The notes: generated from the letters alone by a model not told the origin. Shown: positions 8,003-17,854, counted from the first letter of the stretch. The stretch: DNA of 64,000 nucleotides from Haloarcula laminariae (GCF_025457605.1 NZ_JAMZFY010000002.1:186001-250000); one strand, 5' to 3'. Made by a program: numbers and translations.

Positions 8003-9771
8003 ACGAGGGCGAGCGCCTGACCGAGCTGGCCAAGCGGCGGGGCTTTTACTTCCCCGCCGCGGGCGCCTACGGCGGCGCCGCCGGCTTCTGGACCTACGGG
8101 CCACAGGGCGCCGCCCTGAAGGACAACGTCGAGGACGCCTGGCGCGACCGCTTCGTCGTCCAGGCCGGCCACCAGGAAATCTCGGCCCCGGACGTGATGC
8201 CCGAACCCGTCTTCAAGGCCTCGGGCCACCTGGACGGCTTCGACGACATGATAATCGAGTGCGGGGAGTGTGGCGCGACCCACCGGGCCGACCACATCGT
8301 CGAGGACAACACGGATATCGAGGAGGCCGAATCGCTCCCCAACGAGGAGGTCATGGAGATCATAGCCGACCACGACATCCCCTGTCCCTCCTGTCAGGCG
8401 TCGCTGGCCGACGAGCCGGTCGATAACTTCAACCTGATGTTCGAGACGAACATCGGGCCGGGCACGTCCTCGCCGGGCTATCTGCGCCCCGAGACCGCCC
8501 AGGGCATCTTCGTCGAGTTCCCCCAGCTCTCGGAGTACGCCCGGAACCAGCTCCCCTTCGGCGTCGCACAGATAGGCAAGGCCTATCGCAACGAGATATC
8601 CCCCCGGAAATCTCTCGTGCGCGTGCGCGAGTTCACGCAGGCCGAACTGGAGCACTTCGTCGACCCCGAGGAGGACGAGCCGCCCCTCGAACAGGTGGCG
8701 GACGTGACCCTCCCCCTCTACTCGGGCGAGAGCCAGGAGGCCGAGGACGGCGGCGTCGAGCGACTGACGGTCCGCGAGGCCGTCGACGAGGGGGTCATCA
8801 CCAGCGACTGGGTCGCCTACTACCTGGGCGTCGCCCGTGACTGGTACGAGCGCATCGGTATCGACATGGACCGGTTCCGCTTTCGCCAGCACCTCCCCGG
8901 CGAGCTCGCTCACTACGCCTCGGACTGCTGGGACGCCGAGGCCGAGATCGACGGCGACTGGATAGAGATAACCGGCTTCGCCTACCGCGGCGACTACGAC
9001 CTGCAGAAACACGCCGAGCACTCCGGCGAGGACTACACCGTCTTCAAGCAGTACGACGAGCCGGTCACGGTCGAGCGCCCGACCGTCGACCCGGACATGA
9101 GCTATCTCGGGCCGGAGTTCGGCGGCGACGCGGGCGCGGTCGCGGACGCACTCGAAGCGCTCGCCGAGACCGACCCCGATGCCTTCGACGGCGAGGACGT
9201 GACGGTCGAAGTAGACGGCGAGGAGGCGACCGTTCCAGTCGAACAGACCGGCTTCAGCGTCGAGGAAGTGACCGAGAACGGCGAACACATCACGCCCCAC
9301 GTCGTCGAGCCGTCCTTCGGCGTCGGCCGGCTCATCTACACCGTGTTGGCCCACGCCTACCGGGAGGACGAGGTCGACGGCGAGGAGCGGACCTACCTCG
9401 AACTGCCGCCCGAGCAGGCCCCGACCACGGTCGGCGTCTTCCCGCTGATGGACCGGGACGGACTGGGCGAGTACGCCCGGGAACTGGCCGAGGCGCTCCG
9501 GCGGGCCGGCCACTCGGTCACCTACGACGACTCGGGCGCCATCGGCCGGCGCTACCGGCGCCAGGACGAAATCGGCACGCCCTACTGTGTCACCGTGGAC
9601 TACGAGTCCATCGGCGAACCGAAAGACGGCGAGGACCCAGACGACCTGCGGACCGACACCGTCACGCTCAGGGAGCGCGACTCCACGGCACAGAAACGGG
9701 TCTCCATCGACGGGTTGGCCGAGACCGTCGGGCGTCTCGTCGACGGCGACGTCGCCTTCGACGACCTGTAA
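7999..9771 (+). CDS. glyS: Glycyl-tRNA synthetase
   Basis: 590 residues, the class II alpha2-type GlyRS of archaea and eukaryotes, charging tRNA-Gly. Class II motifs are visible: motif 2 region AYRNEISPRKSLVRVREFTQAELEHFVDP, motif 3 region HVVEPSFGVGRLIYTVLAHAY, and a C-terminal anticodon-binding domain from about residue 470 (APTTVGVFPLMDRDGLGEYARELAEALR). A zinc-binding CGECGATHRADH...CPSCQ insertion lies near residues 91-133. It overlaps the CBS gene by four bases and is followed after one base by the dolichol kinase-like gene. Confidence 0.97.
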   Translation: MNEGERLTELAKRRGFYFPAAGAYGGAAGFWTYGPQGAALKDNVEDAWRDRFVVQAGHQEISAPDVMPEPVFKASGHLDGFDDMIIECGECGATHRADHIVEDNTDIEEAESLPNEEVMEIIADHDIPCPSCQASLADEPVDNFNLMFETNIGPGTSSPGYLRPETAQGIFVEFPQLSEYARNQLPFGVAQIGKAYRNEISPRKSLVRVREFTQAELEHFVDPEEDEPPLEQVADVTLPLYSGESQEAEDGGVERLTVREAVDEGVITSDWVAYYLGVARDWYERIGIDMDRFRFRQHLPGELAHYASDCWDAEAEIDGDWIEITGFAYRGDYDLQKHAEHSGEDYTVFKQYDEPVTVERPTVDPDMSYLGPEFGGDAGAVADALEALAETDPDAFDGEDVTVEVDGEEATVPVEQTGFSVEEVTENGEHITPHVVEPSFGVGRLIYTVLAHAYREDEVDGEERTYLELPPEQAPTTVGVFPLMDRDGLGEYARELAEALRRAGHSVTYDDSGAIGRRYRRQDEIGTPYCVTVDYESIGEPKDGEDPDDLRTDTVTLRERDSTAQKRVSIDGLAETVGRLVDGDVAFDDL

Positions 9772-9772
9772 G

Positions 9773-10363
9773 ATGGCCGACGAGGTCGCCCGCCGGCTCG
9801 TTCACGTGACGGGGTCAGCGGTGCCGCTTGGCTACCTGTTCGGCGGCGACCTCGTGGGCTGGCGGGTCGTCCAGCTGTTTCTCGCCGTCGCGCTGGTCCT
9901 CGTCGTCGTGCTGGAGTTCCTCCGGCTGTCGGTCGGGCTCGACTGGGCCATCTACGACCGGCTCACCCGCGAGTACGAACAGGACAACCCGGCCGGCTAC
10001 GCGCTGTACATCGTCGGCATGGCCGCGGTGGCCGGCGCGGTCGACGTCGGGCTCCCGACAGACGTCGCCGTCGCCGCGATGTTCATGCTGGCCATCGGGG
10101 ACCCCATCAGCGGCCTGCTCGGGTCGGCCGACGCCAGCAACGTCAAACAGGCGTGGGTGTTGCTCGTGATGTTCGGGGTCTGTACGCTGCTTGCCGCCCC
10201 GTTCGTCCCGACCGCGGCGGCGGTGCTCGGCGGGGTCGCGGCCACCTTCGCAGACGGGGTCAAACCGACCGTCGCCGGCTACGTCGTCGACGACAACTTC
10301 TCGATTCCGGTGTTCGGCGCCGCCGCGATGTGGGTCGGTGTCGTCGCCGTTCCGGGGCTCTGA
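9773..10363 (+). CDS. CTP-dependent dolichol kinase-like membrane protein
   Basis: 196 residues with about six hydrophobic segments. It matches the DGK1/SEC59-type kinase family: N-terminal EVARRLVHVTGSAVPLGYLF, a loop before DRLTREYEQDNP, the conserved IGDPISGLLG motif, and GGVAATFADGVKPTVAGYVVDDNFSIPV near the C-terminus, which resembles the cytidyl-nucleotide binding region. Such enzymes phosphorylate polyprenols or related lipids using CTP. The start ATG overlaps nothing but follows the glyS stop by one base, so it likely shares that operon. Substrate specificity (dolichol or other isoprenoid alcohol) cannot be read from the sequence. Confidence 0.8.
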   Translation: MADEVARRLVHVTGSAVPLGYLFGGDLVGWRVVQLFLAVALVLVVVLEFLRLSVGLDWAIYDRLTREYEQDNPAGYALYIVGMAAVAGAVDVGLPTDVAVAAMFMLAIGDPISGLLGSADASNVKQAWVLLVMFGVCTLLAAPFVPTAAAVLGGVAATFADGVKPTVAGYVVDDNFSIPVFGAAAMWVGVVAVPGL

Positions 10364-10438
10364 GGCCCGACAGCGCCCCGCTTCAGTTCCGCCGCGGTAC
10401 CTGAACCCTTAACCTCCGGCGGGGACTACGCCACGCCA

Positions 10439-12883
10439 ATGGCGACCACCGTCGACGGCGAGCACCTTGAACACCCGCTGGTCACCGATGGGTTCCTGGA
10501 GAACCGCCGGTACCAGGTCGAACTCGCCGACACCGCGAGCCGGGACCACACGCTGGTCTGTCTCCCGACCGGGCTGGGCAAGACGGCCGTCTCCCTGCTG
10601 GTCACGGCCCGGCGGCTCCACGATGTCGGCGGGAAATCCCTGCTGCTCGCGCCGACGAAACCCCTCGTCCAGCAACACGCCGAGTTCTACCGCGAGGCGC
10701 TGACGGTTCCCGACGACGAAATCGTCGTCTTCACCGGCGAGGTCCGCCCCGACGACCGCGCCGCCCTCTTCGAGGACGCCACCGTGGTCATCGCGACCCC
10801 GCAGGTCGTCGAGAACGACCTCGTGGGCAACCGCATCGACCTCACACGGGTAACGCACTGCACCTTCGACGAGTGCCACCGGGCGACCGGCGACTACGCC
10901 TACAACTACATCGCCGACCGCTACCACGCCGACGCCGCCGACCCGCTCGTCACCGCGATGAGCGCCTCGCCCGGGGACGACGAGGAGGGGATACTGCAGG
11001 TCTGTGAGAACCTCGGGCTCTCCGAGGTCGCGGTGATGACCGAGGACGACGCCGACGTCGCCGAGTACACCCACGACACGGACGTGGACTGGAAGCGAAT
11101 CGACCTGCCGGAGGTCGTCGTCGAGATACGGGACGGCATCAACGAGGTGGTCGCGGACCGGCTGGACCAGCTCCGGGAGCTCGGCGTCACCAACAAGTCA
11201 TCGCCGGACCTCTCCGAGCGGGACATCCAGGGGATGCAGGCCGAGCTCCGCAAGCTGATGAACAACGACCAGAGCGAGGGGTACCAGGGGATGAGCCTGC
11301 TGGCCGAGATCCGGAAGCTGCGGACCGCCGTCACCTACGTCGAGACCCAGAGCGTCGAGTCGCTGCGCCGCTACTTCGAGCGGCTGAAGGAGGCCGCCCG
11401 CTCCTCGGGGGCCTCGAAGGCCGACCAGCGCCTCGTCAGCGAGCCCAAAATCCGGGAGGCGATGCGGAAAGCCGAGAGCTACGACGACCTCCACCCCAAG
11501 TTCCGGCGGACCCGGATGCTGCTTGCCGAGACGCTGGGCATCGAGAACGGCGAGCGCGTCATCGTCTTCACCGAATCCCGTGACACCGCCGAGACGCTGG
11601 TCGATTTCCTCTCGGACCACTTCACCACACAGAAGTTCGTCGGACAGAGCGACACAGACGGCAGCGAGGGGATGACACAGACCGAACAGCAGGAGACCCT
11701 AGAGCGGTTCCGGAACGGGGAGTTCGAGGTGCTAGTCTCGACCTCCGTCGCCGAGGAGGGACTGGACGTACCGGAGGTCGACCTCGTCCTCTTCTACGAG
11801 CCGGTGCCGACGGCGATTCGGGCCATCCAGCGCAAGGGCCGGACTGGCCGCCAGGCGGAGGGTCGCGTCGTCGTCCTGCTCGCGAACGACACCCGTGACG
11901 AGGCCTACTTCTGGAAGGCCCGCAACGACCAGAAGCGGATGGCCAAGGAGTTAGACGAGCTCAAGAGCGTCGCCGGGGAGCTGTCGGCCGAGCTGGACCA
12001 GACCGGGCTGGACGACTACGAGGACAGCGAGGGGGACGGAAGTGGTACCGCGACGGAAACGGCCGCGAACGGTACCAGCGCCGACGACGGCCAAGCGGGG
12101 CTGGACGCGTTCGCCGGCCAGGACATGACCGCAAGCGAGAGCGACGACGCCGAGGCGACCGAAGCTGACGCTGCCGACGGCGATGACGGCGAGAGCGACG
12201 GGGTCGTCGCCAAAGCCGGTGGCGACGCCGACGATATCGAAATCGTCGCCGACCAGCGCGAACTGGACTCGACCATCGCCCGGGACCTCTCGACCCGGGA
12301 CGGTGTCGAGACGCGCCTGGAGACGCTGGCCGTCGGGGACTACGTGCTCTCGGACCGCGTCGCCGTCGAGCGAAAGACCGTCTCGGACTTCCTCGATACG
12401 CTGACCGGCGGCGACCGATCGATGTTCGAGCAGGTCGGCGACGCCGCCCGCAACTACGCGCGGCCGGTGGTCGTCATCGAGGGCGGCGACCTCTACGGCG
12501 AGCGCAACGTCCACGCGAAATCCATCAACGGCGCGCTGGCGTCGCTGGCCGTCGACTTCGGCGCGAGCGTCCTCCGAACCGACGACCAGGACGAGACCGC
12601 CGACCTGCTCGAGACTATCGCGACCCGCGAGCAGGACGACGGCGACCGAACGGTCAGCGTCCACGGCGAGAAACAGGCAAAGACCGTCGCGGAACAACAG
12701 GAGTACGTTGTCGCCTCGGTCGCCGAGGTCGGTCCGGTGACCGCCCGCAGCCTGCTCGAACAGTTCGGCAGTGTCGAGGCGGTGATGACCGCGACCCACG
12801 ACGAACTGCTCGACGTCGACGGCATCGGCGAGGTGACGGCCGAGCGAATCCGCTCGGTCGTCGGCGGCACGTACGACCCCTGA
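10439..12883 (+). CDS. hef: Hef helicase/nuclease (XPF/FANCM family)
   Basis: 814 residues. The N-terminal SF2 helicase has Walker A LPTGLGKTAVS (about residues 40-50), DECH box TFDECHRATGDY and motif VI QRKGRTGRQAEGRVV. It is followed by an acidic, low-complexity linker (about 520-590), an ERCC4 nuclease domain with the signature VERKTVSDF near residue 645, and a C-terminal helix-hairpin-helix pair (VDGIGEVTAERIR). Hef acts on stalled forks and branched DNA. The start ATG at 10439 is the first in frame with good spacing. Close to the origin locus, in line with the density of replication and repair genes in this window. Confidence 0.96.
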   Translation: MATTVDGEHLEHPLVTDGFLENRRYQVELADTASRDHTLVCLPTGLGKTAVSLLVTARRLHDVGGKSLLLAPTKPLVQQHAEFYREALTVPDDEIVVFTGEVRPDDRAALFEDATVVIATPQVVENDLVGNRIDLTRVTHCTFDECHRATGDYAYNYIADRYHADAADPLVTAMSASPGDDEEGILQVCENLGLSEVAVMTEDDADVAEYTHDTDVDWKRIDLPEVVVEIRDGINEVVADRLDQLRELGVTNKSSPDLSERDIQGMQAELRKLMNNDQSEGYQGMSLLAEIRKLRTAVTYVETQSVESLRRYFERLKEAARSSGASKADQRLVSEPKIREAMRKAESYDDLHPKFRRTRMLLAETLGIENGERVIVFTESRDTAETLVDFLSDHFTTQKFVGQSDTDGSEGMTQTEQQETLERFRNGEFEVLVSTSVAEEGLDVPEVDLVLFYEPVPTAIRAIQRKGRTGRQAEGRVVVLLANDTRDEAYFWKARNDQKRMAKELDELKSVAGELSAELDQTGLDDYEDSEGDGSGTATETAANGTSADDGQAGLDAFAGQDMTASESDDAEATEADAADGDDGESDGVVAKAGGDADDIEIVADQRELDSTIARDLSTRDGVETRLETLAVGDYVLSDRVAVERKTVSDFLDTLTGGDRSMFEQVGDAARNYARPVVVIEGGDLYGERNVHAKSINGALASLAVDFGASVLRTDDQDETADLLETIATREQDDGDRTVSVHGEKQAKTVAEQQEYVVASVAEVGPVTARSLLEQFGSVEAVMTATHDELLDVDGIGEVTAERIRSVVGGTYDP

Positions 12884-12970
12884 TTTCCATACCGGAACGC
12901 CGCGCCGTCCGCCGGCTGATGGGAACGTTGATTTGACAGCGCGAGCCACTCGAACGCGGAGGAGTAGACC

Positions 12971-13516
12971 GTGGGCGAACGCGAGAACCATCGACTCGAC
13001 TTCGAACTTCCGAACGTCGGGCGCGGGAGCGAGACGGTACAGTCCTGCGAACTGCTCGGCGACGGCGACTCCCTGCTCGTGGTGTTGCTGGGCAGCCACT
13101 ACTGTTCACGGTCCCGAAAACTCGTCCGGGCGCTGTCCGAACGCCACGACGCCTTTTCCCGGCGAGCCACGACGGTTGTCCCCGTGTTGCCCGACATCCG
13201 CGAGCGTGCCAGGCTGTGGGACCGGCAGTACGGCCTGCCGTTCCCGATGTTGGTCGACCCGAAACCCGACGGGGAACGCGAGACGACGAGCCGGGGCGGC
13301 GCCGACGGGTTCGGGGCGTTCGGACCGCTCCAGGAGTCGGTCGAATCGCTCCCGGCGGTTGCGCTCTGTCGCGGCGACGACGGCGGACTCTCCGTCGTCG
13401 CGACCGAAACCGAAGCGACGCTGGACGTGCCGGTCGTCGAGTCGCTGCTGGGCTTCGTCGACCGTCACCGGCCCGCGGACCCAAGGCCGGCCGACGACGC
13501 GGCAGTAGACAGCTAG
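12971..13516 (+). CDS. Thioredoxin-fold (peroxiredoxin-like) protein
   Basis: 181 residues starting with GTG, preceded by GGAGGAG about 4-10 bases upstream. The pattern fits an AhpC/TSA-like fold: LDFELPNVG at the start, then LLVVLLGSHYCSRSRKLVRAL with a single cysteine at the position of the active-site motif, VVPVLPDIRERARLWDRQYGLPFPMLVDPK, and LPAVALCRGDDGG. Canonical peroxiredoxins have a PxxxTxxC motif, which is not seen, so the peroxidase activity is doubtful. Its last four bases overlap the convergent gene at 13513-14301. Confidence 0.65.
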   Translation: MGERENHRLDFELPNVGRGSETVQSCELLGDGDSLLVVLLGSHYCSRSRKLVRALSERHDAFSRRATTVVPVLPDIRERARLWDRQYGLPFPMLVDPKPDGERETTSRGGADGFGAFGPLQESVESLPAVALCRGDDGGLSVVATETEATLDVPVVESLLGFVDRHRPADPRPADDAAVDS

Positions 13517-14301
13517 AACCGGACGGCGTCGAGGGCTTCGGCTGCCTCGCGGGCCGCACCGAGATGTTCGCGGGCGGTCCGCGGGTCGTCGCTCTCTGCG
13601 GCCCGCTGTGCGAACCGGTGGACCGTCTCCGCGAGCAGCGACTCGGCCGCCGACAGCTCCGCAGTCACCGAGTCGTCGGCGCTGCCACGGCGTCGGAACG
13701 GGGCCGAGGAGCGGGCCGTTGGTGAGGCGCCCGGCTCCGTCGCCGAGTCAGCCGAGCGAGTGTCGGTCCCTTGCGACCCGACGTCGCCCGCCGGCGCCCG
13801 GTTGGGGTCGGCCGAAGGGACCTCCCGCGTGGCGTCCCTGTCGGCGGCCGGCGGGTGTCCGGCGGCGTCGGCGGTTTGCTGGTCGGCAGCCGACGGCTCT
13901 CCCCCGGCGTCGCCGGCCGCGTCCGCAGTGTCGGCGCTCGCGTCCGCAGCACCGCTCGCCGGGGCCGCTGGGTCCGTCCCGTCCTGCGCAGCGGCGGCCC
14001 CGTCCTGCCCGTCGCCGAACTGGACCGTCGCGTCGTCGCTCGGGTCGGTCACCTCGATGTGGTCGCCGTCGGCGTCCGCCCCCGACTGGTCGCGAGCGAC
14101 CGGTTTCTGGCAGGTGGGACAGAACTCCTGGCCGTCGTAGCGGAAGATGGGGTCCCCACAGTCCGTGCAGTGGGCGTTGGTCATCGTCGCGCCCTTCAGC
14201 AGCAGCTCGCTCATCTGCTCGGTCGCCTCGCGCTTTTGCTCGTCCTCGCCGTACTTCTCGCGGAGTTTCTCGCGTTCGGCTTCCTTGTCGAAATCGCTCA
14301 T
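13513..14301 (-). CDS. Sjogren's/scleroderma autoantigen-1 type zinc-ribbon protein
   Basis: 262 residues. The N-terminal 80 residues form the SSSCA1 (Autoantigen p27) domain: a charged helix [32 protein letters not shown] followed by the zinc ribbon CTDCGDPIF...FCPTCQKPV. The middle (about 85-210) is a disordered Ala/Asp/Gly/Pro-rich region, and the final 50 residues ([24 protein letters not shown]) form a predicted helical bundle. The start was chosen at MSDFDKEAE, where homology to the domain begins; the open frame continues upstream without coding character. Archaeal function is unknown. Confidence 0.85.
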   Translation of the reverse strand: MSDFDKEAEREKLREKYGEDEQKREATEQMSELLLKGATMTNAHCTDCGDPIFRYDGQEFCPTCQKPVARDQSGADADGDHIEVTDPSDDATVQFGDGQDGAAAAQDGTDPAAPASGAADASADTADAAGDAGGEPSAADQQTADAAGHPPAADRDATREVPSADPNRAPAGDVGSQGTDTRSADSATEPGASPTARSSAPFRRRGSADDSVTAELSAAESLLAETVHRFAQRAAESDDPRTAREHLGAAREAAEALDAVRF

Positions 14302-14473
14302 GTACGTGGACAGACGGGCGAACGGATTAGGGCTTGCGGGGGACGGTTGCGGCCAGCGGTGGAGGGGTCGGTTGAGCCGGCGCGGGCGAAGGCGACTGGG
14401 ACGCATCGGACGGGTGCAACAAGGGAGAGAAAAAGAAGCGTTTACCTCCCCGCGGCCCCGAATCCGACTCGGT

Positions 14474-15388
14474 ATGACAAAGGTAAGCATTGTCGGTGCG
14501 GCCGGAACCGTCGGTGCCGCCGCGGGCTACAGTATCGCGCTACGGGACATCGCCGACGAGCTCGTCTTCGTCGACATCCCGGACAAGGAGGAAGACACCG
14601 TCGGACAGGCCGCGGACACGAACCACGGCATCGCCTACGACTCCAACACCACGGTCCAACAGGGCGACTACGCCGACACCGCCGGCTCCGACGTGGTCGT
14701 CATCACGGCCGGCATCCCGCGCCAGCCCGGCCAGACCCGCATCGACCTCGCGGGCGACAACGCGCCCATCATGGAGGACATCCAGTCCTCGCTCGACGAG
14801 CACAACGACGACTACGTCTCCCTGACCACCTCCAACCCCGTCGACCTGCTTAACCGCCACCTCTACGAGGCCGGCGACCGGTCGCGCGAGCAGGTCATCG
14901 GCTTCGGCGGCCGGCTGGACTCGGCCCGTTTCCGCTACGTTCTCGCCGAGCGCTTCGACGCGCCGACGACAAACGTCGAGGCGACCATCCTGGGCGAGCA
15001 CGGCGACGCACAGGTCCCCGTCTTCTCGAAAGTCCGGGTCGACGGCCGCGACCCCACCTTCTCCGCCGACGAGCGCGAGGAGATTCTCTCCGACCTCCAG
15101 GAGTCCGCGATGGACGTCATCGAGCGCAAGGGCGCGACCCAGTGGGGCCCGGCACGGGGCGTCGCCCACATGGTCGAGGCCATCCTCCGGGACACCGGTG
15201 CGGTGTTCCCGGCGTCGGTCAAGCTAGAGGGGGAGTTCGGCCACGAGGACACCGCCTTCGGCGTCCCGGTCCGGCTTGGCAGTGACGGGGTCGAGGAGAT
15301 AATCGAGTGGGACCTGGAGGACTACGAACAGGAGCTGATGGCCGAAGCCGCCGAGAAGCTCGAAGAGCAGTACGACAAAATCTCGTAG
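14474..15388 (+). CDS. mdh: Malate dehydrogenase (LDH-like type)
   Basis: 304 residues matching the tetrameric halophilic malate dehydrogenase related to lactate dehydrogenases. It interconverts malate and oxaloacetate with NAD in the citric acid cycle. Visible: Rossmann loop [16 protein letters not shown], substrate-specificity loop region [16 protein letters not shown] with the Arg of malate dehydrogenases, catalytic pair region TSNPVDLL and the active-site histidine motif [19 protein letters not shown]-like GCGTTTACC lies about 30-38 bases in front of the ATG. Confidence 0.97.
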   Translation: MTKVSIVGAAGTVGAAAGYSIALRDIADELVFVDIPDKEEDTVGQAADTNHGIAYDSNTTVQQGDYADTAGSDVVVITAGIPRQPGQTRIDLAGDNAPIMEDIQSSLDEHNDDYVSLTTSNPVDLLNRHLYEAGDRSREQVIGFGGRLDSARFRYVLAERFDAPTTNVEATILGEHGDAQVPVFSKVRVDGRDPTFSADEREEILSDLQESAMDVIERKGATQWGPARGVAHMVEAILRDTGAVFPASVKLEGEFGHEDTAFGVPVRLGSDGVEEIIEWDLEDYEQELMAEAAEKLEEQYDKIS

Positions 15389-15400
15389 GGCGGTCGGCGG

Positions 15401-16057
15401 CTACTCCCGGATGGTCTCGGGCACCTGAATGGAGTAGTGGCCGTCCTCCTGCAGGGCGACGATGTACTCCTCGCGGTCGTACAGCTCCATCAGGTTCAGC
15501 TCGTACTGGCCGGGTTCGACGACCTTGATGGACTCGAACTGGTCGTTGAGCTCCTCGCGAAGCTCGCTGAGGTCCGGCCGGTCGCCGTCGTCGTCGGTCG
15601 GCGGTTCGACCGACGCCGCCGAGTCGGCGCCCGCCGGCTCGAACTCGCGGTCGCCCTCGCCCGTGTGGTCGGGCAGTTCGTCCGGGGAGACGACTTCCCC
15701 GCGAGCGCTCGCCTGCGCGGAGTTCTCCGTTCCGGCCGCGCCGGCGTCTATCTGGCCGTCCGTCCCGGTCGGCTCGGGGTCGGTCCCGCTATCGGTGTCG
15801 GCGCCGACTGTGGGTTCGCCGCTCGAACCGCCGACGATGTCCCGCACCGTCGCCGCCGTCTGCCCGACCGTCTTGGCGACGGTGCTGTTTCCGCCGGGAG
15901 GCTCCGGCGGCTCGGGCGGCTCCTCCGCCGTGGGCGAGCTATCGCTCCCCTCAGGCCGGAACTGGAACTTGTTGCCGCCGCAGTTCGGACAGCCCGACAG
16001 CATCTCCTGTGAGCCGTCCTCGAACCCGCGGCCGCAGTTCGTACACTGATGTGGCAT
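15401..16057 (-). CDS. oapC: Origin-associated zinc-ribbon protein OapC
   Basis: 218 residues: an N-terminal zinc ribbon (CTNCGRGFEDG...GCPNCGGNKFQF, residues 5-32), a long acidic Pro/Gly/Ser-rich linker, and a conserved C-terminal domain of about 60 residues (LREELNDQFESIKVVEPGQYELNLMELYDREEYIVALQEDGHYSIQVP). Matches OapC/ArvC, third gene of the oapABC cluster that flanks the main origin in haloarchaea. Its start overlaps the stop of oapB by one base, so it is the last gene of that operon. The molecular role is unknown. Confidence 0.88.
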   Translation of the reverse strand: MPHQCTNCGRGFEDGSQEMLSGCPNCGGNKFQFRPEGSDSSPTAEEPPEPPEPPGGNSTVAKTVGQTAATVRDIVGGSSGEPTVGADTDSGTDPEPTGTDGQIDAGAAGTENSAQASARGEVVSPDELPDHTGEGDREFEPAGADSAASVEPPTDDDGDRPDLSELREELNDQFESIKVVEPGQYELNLMELYDREEYIVALQEDGHYSIQVPETIRE

Positions 16058-16440
16058 TATTTCCGGGAGACCAGCGCGCTGATGAGGTTCTTGTCCTTGT
16101 GGAGGGTCTCTATCTGGTTGGCCGGCCCGATGACGGTGAGTTTCTTCGTCGACTCCTTGCCCATGATGCGGTCAAGCAGACTCGCGTCGGCCGCCTCGGA
16201 TTTGGGGTAGGTCTCTATCTCGATACCGTTGAACTCGTCGGGGCTTATCTCGGTCATCGTGACCTCGATGAGTTTGGACTCCTCGTCGGGCGAGAGGCCC
16301 TCTTCGAGGATGACGATGTTCCCGTCGCGCACGCCGTCGAGAATGAGCCGAATCTTCTCCATGGAGGTCAGGCCGTCCATGCGCTCCCCGCTGATGAGGT
16401 CGATCTGGACGCCGTCGCTTGGGTCTTTGACTTCTGCCAT
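16057..16440 (-). CDS. oapB: Origin-associated protein OapB (DUF2073)
   Basis: 127 residues, a complete DUF2073 protein: VQIDLISGERMDGLTSMEKIRLILDGVRDGNIVILEEGLSPDEESKLIEVTM, ending in KLTVIGPANQIETLHKDKNLISALVSRK. It is encoded four bases after oapA and overlaps oapC by one base. DUF2073 proteins nearly always sit beside an Era-like GTPase in archaea, as here, suggesting a physical partnership, but the function is not known. Confidence 0.9.
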   Translation of the reverse strand: MAEVKDPSDGVQIDLISGERMDGLTSMEKIRLILDGVRDGNIVILEEGLSPDEESKLIEVTMTEISPDEFNGIEIETYPKSEAADASLLDRIMGKESTKKLTVIGPANQIETLHKDKNLISALVSRK

Positions 16441-16444
16441 TATA

Positions 16445-17086
16445 TCACCCGAAGTACTCCGCTATCTTGTCGTAGACCTCGTCCATGTTGTCCCCTTCCA
16501 GGGCCGACAGCGGGATGGTCTCGTGCTGTGGGTAGGCGTTGCGGATGCGCTGGACCGACGAGTCCTCGAGGTCTATCTTGTTCGCGAGAATCAGGACCGG
16601 GAGGTCCTGGCTCTCGATGATACCGATGAGCATCGTGTTGACCTGCGTGAACGGGTCCGTCGCCGAATCGAGCACGTAGATGACGCCGTCGACGTCCTCG
16701 CGGAGCCAGTGCATCGCCTCGGCGACGCCTTCGGTGGCCTCGCGGGAGCGACGCACCGCGTCGTCTTTCTCCATGTCGTGTTCGAGGAACTCGGTGTAGT
16801 CGACCTTCGTCGTCACGCCCGGCGTGTCGACGATGTCGATTGTCACCTTCTTGCCGTCGCGCTCGATTTCGACGTTCTCCTTCCGGCGGGCGCGACGGGT
16901 CTCGTGGGGCACGTGGCTCTCCGGGCCGACGGCGTCGCCGGTCCAGTCGCGCGCGATGCGGTTCGCGAGGGTCGTCTTGCCCGCGTTGGGCGGTCCGTAG
17001 ATGCCGATACGCTTCGGGTCTTCCTCCGAGAACAGCGTCGATGCCGCCCTCGAAATGCTGTCTTTGAGATTTGTGAGCAGTCCCAT
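16445..17086 (-). CDS. oapA: Era-like GTPase OapA
   Basis: 213 residues. P-loop GIYGPPNAGKTTLANRIARDW (G1) at residues about 27-47, a switch region with Thr, G3 DTPGVTT, and G4 NKID in LILANKIDL. First gene of the oapA-oapB-oapC operon, transcribed away from the origin. A Shine-Dalgarno-like GGGAGGA at 17091-17097 with 5-base spacing from the ATG indicates a leadered message, unlike many genes in this window. The haloarchaeal oap genes are named for their position next to the orc1 origin; their exact contribution to replication is unresolved. Confidence 0.92.
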   Translation of the reverse strand: MGLLTNLKDSISRAASTLFSEEDPKRIGIYGPPNAGKTTLANRIARDWTGDAVGPESHVPHETRRARRKENVEIERDGKKVTIDIVDTPGVTTKVDYTEFLEHDMEKDDAVRRSREATEGVAEAMHWLREDVDGVIYVLDSATDPFTQVNTMLIGIIESQDLPVLILANKIDLEDSSVQRIRNAYPQHETIPLSALEGDNMDEVYDKIAEYFG

Positions 17087-17090
17087 CCTA

Positions 17091-17097
17091 TCCTCCC
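17091..17097 (-). promoter_or_regulatory. Shine-Dalgarno site of oapA
   Basis: Minus-strand GGGAGGA ending 5 bases before the ATG at 17086. It supports the chosen start. Confidence 0.6.
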
Positions 17098-17238
17098 GCC
17101 GCCCGGACGTGCCGGTATGGCGGCTTCTACCTCCAAGAGATGCGGGAATTCACTTAAGACTACGTCAGACAAATAAAACTTAGTTGACAGTACTTGTGGC
17201 GGGGAACAACGAAGCAGGTAGGGGCAGCCGAGACGGCC

Positions 17239-17260
17239 GTTCCACGCGAAACAGGGGGTG
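17239..17260 (+). promoter_or_regulatory. ORB-like element, oapA side
   Basis: GTTCCACGCGAAACAGGGGG followed by TG. It shares the GTTCCAC..GAAAC..GGGGTG core with the two strong boxes, in plus orientation. Confidence 0.65.
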
Positions 17261-17434
17261 AACTGGTACGTAACTGGCGGCAGCGCTTCGGGTAGAACGG
17301 CTCGTCTGGAATCCAGACCTGAGACCAGTCAGCTGCGGACGTGAAATCAGCGGTGCTGGAAAGGACCGAGACAGCGGCTGGGAATTCACGGCCACCTGGC
17401 ACACGATAGGGAGCGATGCGGTGGAAATATCGAG

Positions 17435-17458
17435 CCGGACGGGAAACGGGGGAGTCAG
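17435..17458 (+). promoter_or_regulatory. Degenerate ORB-like element
   Basis: Contains GGACGGGAAACGGGGGAGT: the GAAACGGGGG core is kept, but the left half is divergent. A weak Orc1 site at best. Confidence 0.35.
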
Positions 17459-17582
17459 GTGCCGGGAGGGGTCGGACGAGAGATAGTCCCTCGCTGTCAC
17501 GGGCGAGGCCGATACAGTACGGGAAACGCCAGCCGCAGACCGGGAGGGAGCCGTGACCGGCCGGGACGGATAGAGAGGGATG

Positions 17583-17613
17583 CCCCCCACCCCTTCGTTT
17601 CAGGTGGAACGGG
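17583..17613 (-). promoter_or_regulatory. Strong origin recognition box, left of the unwinding element
   Basis: Minus strand reads GTTCCACCTGAAACGAAGGG then GTGGGGGG. This is the haloarchaeal ORB core plus the terminal G-string. It forms an inverted pair with 17855-17886. Confidence 0.85.
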
Positions 17614-17689
17614 GAACAGGCCCGGGAGGGGTCCGGCGCGACAGCAGTTTAGGGGGAGTGATGAGTCGAGCGGACGCGAGCGAAACTAT

Positions 17690-17815
17690 GGATTACAGGC
17701 TGGAAACTATCTCTAGGAATAGTCTAGAATAAGAAGAGTAGAATGAGTGTTCTTTTCTTTCTAGTACGGTTTTGGTTGTGTAGTATGTGTTATAAATCTT
17801 TCCTAGACTAGACGG
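17690..17815. other. AT-rich putative DNA unwinding element
   Basis: The most AT-rich stretch of the origin, between the two strong inverted ORBs. It carries TTCTTTTCTTT and GTTATAAATCTTTCC, and is bounded by the 8-bp inverted repeat TCTAGGAA (17712-17719) / TTCCTAGA (17800-17807). Confidence 0.7.
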
Positions 17816-17854
17816 ACACTGCAGTTCACGCTGACCCCCACCCACCCTTCTTCT

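Noticed and set aside
7798-9513. 571-codon minus-strand frame opposite glyS
   Set aside because: Antisense to the well-supported glycyl-tRNA synthetase; composition (Val/Gly/Leu/Asp alternation) is that of mirrored haloarchaeal codons.
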